NCBI GenBank assembly: GCA_950097015.1
Contig: CATNEN010000001.1
Span: 4,122,001-4,186,000, forward strand
Reading direction: 5' to 3'
DNA: 64,000 nucleotides
Origin: Macrostomum hystrix
Taxonomy: Eukaryota > Platyhelminthes > Macrostomidae
The position numbers were made by a program, and so were the translations under genes. Positions within the stretch are counted from its first letter, which is position 1, and each line of letters begins with the position of its first letter. This document shows positions 61,274 through 64,000 of this stretch, one piece after another. The notes beneath the pieces are model-generated. The model was not told where the DNA came from. It saw only the letters and a list, made by a program, of their open reading frames with translations, and did no database searches.

Positions 61274-61909
61274 ACTACTACAGATGTCAGCCAGTAGTAT
61301 CTGTTGCATACATACGGCTCTAAGTGTGTGATTATATAAATTATTATTTAAGAACTGGTTACTCAAATCATGTTGTAATTTGGCTGTGTTCTATTGAAAG
61401 TTTGTCTAGCCAATACTTAGTGTTTAGTTGGTGTCATCTGTGATGTTTAACCAAAAATACATTTGTCTACCATTTAGTTACTGTTATTGGTTTATTAATC
61501 TGTATTAGCATGTGATTATTTGCAACCTAAACTAGCTAAATTTCATTTCATTACAACTTGTCTGCATTGCTTGGTGTTCAGGTTCTATAATGTATTCAAT
61601 TCGTGATTAGTTTCATATATGATGTCCATGTCAACGCAGAAACCATTTTAATAAACTGCCAACGGAGTCCAGCCTACTGTGGCAAGCGTTATGCGAATCA
61701 TATTTTAATTTGTTTTTTTTTATTAATTTTCCTTGATTTCCCTGGAACTGTTTTAGCTTGCGCCTGTTCGCTTTGTTTGTTTAAAATGATTTTATTGTCC
61801 GTTTTATTTGTCTTATTGCTTATTGAAACCGTTTGTGTATTATTATTATGCTACACCTGTTTGCGATCTGTCAAGATTACATAGCTAAACAGTTTTGTGC
61901 TAATATGAA

Positions 61910-61915
61910 AATAAA
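61910..61915 (+). promoter_or_regulatory. Polyadenylation signal of GOLGA4
   Basis: AATAAA lies 637 bp after the stop codon, followed by T-rich sequence. No array is present between the stop codon and this signal. Confidence 0.55.
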
Positions 61916-62079
61916 TTTTGTTTCCTTCTGAGAGAGACAGAGACAGAGAGTGAGAGTGAGAGTTTCGTGTCCACATTTGGGACCTTGAAGAGACCTTAGA
62001 GACCTTATTTGAGAAAATATCAATGAAAAATATGCAAAAAACAATTCAAAACTATTTCAAAACACAGTCTTTACATTTT

Positions 62080-62440
62080 AATAGTAGGACTATCAAGCCA
62101 CACGGTCGCCTGTTTTCATACCATTATGGTGTCCTGTGGTTGAGCTGCGCCTGAACATCCAGCAGCTCCGTCTAGATAAAGGTAGGTGACCACCGAAGAC
62201 ATGCTGATAAATTTTGAAGGCCTGGCAAGGCCGCACTGAGGCGCAGTGCTAATTCGTGTATGAAATACACTAGCGCTTATGGGAAAAAATCCGACCTTCG
62301 GCCAGAAACATTGCATATCTCGATCGGTCTGAAGAGCTGGACAAAAAGCTGGGCCGTGTTTTTGAGTTTCGTGTGCTTGCGCTGCTCCTTTAAGGTGCAG
62401 CAAAAAATAGTCAGCGGGACCCCTTGGTAGTTCTACTGTG
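62080..62440 (+). mobile_element. MITE family 2, internally deleted copy
   Basis: The left end reads ATAGTAGGACTATCAAGCC and the right end CTTGGTAGTTCTACTGT. The interior shares GCGCCTGAA, CCGTCTAGATAAAG and GCAAGGCCGCACTGAGGCGC with the other copies, but at 360 bp it lacks about 250 bp found in the 45613-46229 copy. Confidence 0.75.
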
Positions 62441-62794
62441 AAAAACGGAACTCAATTAAAATATGTTAGTCTATATTGTACTTTTTAATATATATAAAAG
62501 TTTTGAAAACAATTGGCAAAAAAACAAAAACAGACGAAAGTTGCAAAGGAATCAGACAGGAGACTTGAGATGAGAAAGACGCGACACTACATGTTTGTAA
62601 GAACTTGTAAATAGAAAAAAACTGCCCACAAGCACATGCCATAAAAATTGGCCTGGATATACATAAAATAGAGAGAAAAAGACATGTCGGAAAATCTGAG
62701 AGATTCTAGGAAACAGTTATACAAAAAATGATTTGCATGGCGCTTTGGAAAGTGGTAACAAATTATTATCTAAACACCGGATTGATTGTTCAGC

Positions 62795-63476
62795 TCACAG
62801 AATGCGGCACGGCTGCTGACGGTTACCGCTCGCACTGACATTGAAGGCATCGGCGGCAGCAGCTTCGCAAATCGCTCGAGTCGCCAGTTGCTGCTCCATC
62901 GCCGACCGGACCTCCAGTCGATCCAGCTGGACGGCAAGGCGGTCGCGATGCTGCAATTCTTTGAACAGCTCGCCAGATAATTCCGGCGTCAGACTAGGCG
63001 AAGAAGACATCAGTAGGTGTCGACGAATGCGCCTCTTGAGTGACTCCAATCTTTGCAACTGTTCAACCTCCAGCTGCATGAGGTCCAGCTGATTGGACTG
63101 GTAATGCACCTGCAGTCGTTGCATGAGCAAGCTGTACCACTCGGTTAGCAAGCCAGCACCGCCTAGAGAGAGGCGTGTGACGCCTTTGTTTGCATTCAAA
63201 GCGACTAGACTGCTTAGAGAGTTGCGCAACTCTTTGCGAAGCTGATTGAGACTGCTTCGACGGCAGGCCAGGTCTTGTCGGCGACGTATCAGCAGCTGCA
63301 TCATTGTGGCGTCCACCTCTAGGTCTGAACTGTCTGTGGTATCCCGCTCAGCGTAGGTAACAACAGCAAGCTGAGGACTACTACTGGCGCCAGTAGTCAG
63401 GTGACAACAACGAAGCTGATGAAGAAAGTCTAGCACCGATGTCACATCTGGAGCTGATCCGTTCAGACTTGGCGTC
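62795..63476 (-). CDS. C-terminal exon of an EHBP1-like bMERB protein with CaaX box
   Basis: Minus-strand last exon after acceptor CCATTCAG, entered in phase 2; upstream exons lie beyond the window. The ~226 residues form a helical bMERB-type (DUF3585) pattern: MMQLLIRRRQDLACRRSSL, LLTEWYSLLMQRLQVHYQSN, LEVEQLQRLESLKRRIRRHL and LFKELQHRDRLAVQLDRLE align with the MICAL/EHBP1 motifs EWFxLVxxKNxLxRxxxEL and ELVxxVxxRDxLVxxLDxxE. The protein ends CRIL, a CaaX box whose final Leu favours geranylgeranylation; EHBP1 proteins also end in a CaaX box. Known role: bMERB domains bind Rab8-family GTPases, and EHBP1 links Rabs and EHD proteins to actin in endocytic recycling. Assignment rests on the helix pattern plus CaaX, so a MICAL-like relative is the alternative. 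No ATG is needed because this is an internal start of a terminal exon. Confidence 0.7.
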
Positions 63477-63540
63477 CTGAATGGAGTTCAAAAAACGCGG
63501 CTTGTATTTCCGCACTTTTGAAGAGACCTTCAATCGTGGT

Positions 63541-64000
63541 TAACAATAGGACTACCAAGCCATTTTGCCGCCCGTTTTTATACCAAAGGGCCCCCTGAAA
63601 CATTTTTTGGCAGCGCCTGAATGCTAACAGTGTTGGGTGGGGACTGATTGATTGACAGACTAGGCGAGGATGTCCAGTGAAATTTGAGAAATTCGCGTCA
63701 GGGTGTCCATTGTGGCCTAGTTCCACCTGTTGTAGCCCTTGAAGGTCCAGCAGTCCGTCTAGATAAAGTTAGGTGACCACCGAAGACGGAGATAATGCAG
63801 GTACAATCGGGTGACATGCTGATAAATTTTGAAGGCCTGGCAAGGCCGCACTGAGGCGCAGTGCTAATTCATGTATATGGGTGTATGTATAAGGCTTATG
63901 GGAAAAATCAGACCCTCGGCCAGAACCATTGAATATCTCGACGGTCTGAAGGGCTGGCGACTTGATTCTTGTTTCAGAAGATGCGCAAAAAAAGTTGGCC
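63541..64000 (+). mobile_element. MITE family 2, copy cut by window end
   Basis: It starts TAACAATAGGACTACCAAG and continues with GCAGCGCCTGAATGCTAACA and GCAAGGCCGCACTGAGGCGC as in 45613-46229 (inverted there). It lies in the intron before the EHBP1-like last exon and runs off the right edge. Confidence 0.8.

Overview
This window is nuclear DNA from an animal. It has spliced genes with GT-AG introns, AATAAA polyadenylation signals, tRNA-derived SINEs, MITEs, and orthologues of animal gene families. I could not fix the phylum. About 24 kb (over a third) is tandem repeat by my rough sum, and most of it lies inside introns.

Six protein-coding genes can be read, five of them complete with phase-consistent exon models. 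In order: RPS13 (+, 2824-3279, uninterrupted CDS); a NEDD4-type C2-WW4-HECT ubiquitin ligase (+, 4062-9964, 7 exons, 916 aa); a divergent PKA-type AGC kinase (-, 17866-12221, 5 exons, 371 aa); a LIV-1 subfamily ZIP zinc transporter (-, 42203-23515, 9 exons, 763 aa); a golgin-245/GOLGA4-type GRIP golgin (+, 43999-61273, 16 exons, 2536 aa); and the last exon of an EHBP1-like bMERB protein ending in a CaaX box (-, 63476-62795). NEDD4 and the kinase are convergent. ZIP and GOLGA4 are divergent across 1.8 kb. GOLGA4 and EHBP1-like are convergent. The genes are not a pathway cluster, although NEDD4, GOLGA4 and EHBP1 all act in membrane traffic or protein turnover.

The unusual feature is the repeats. 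Almost every intron longer than about 250 bp carries its own minisatellite (units 14-45 bp), often beginning within a few bases of the 5' splice site. One 23-bp family occurs in introns of two different genes in the same transcriptional orientation. The same kind of expansion has occurred in coding sequence: GOLGA4 exon 10 holds 14 near-perfect copies of an 84-bp (28-residue, four-heptad) unit.

Mobile DNA includes a SINE family with three copies, a second SINE family with a V-domain-like core, a hAT-like MITE with an exact 8-bp target duplication, a second MITE family with three copies, and an inverted-repeat-flanked element at 1593-2031 carrying a hammerhead-ribozyme-like motif.
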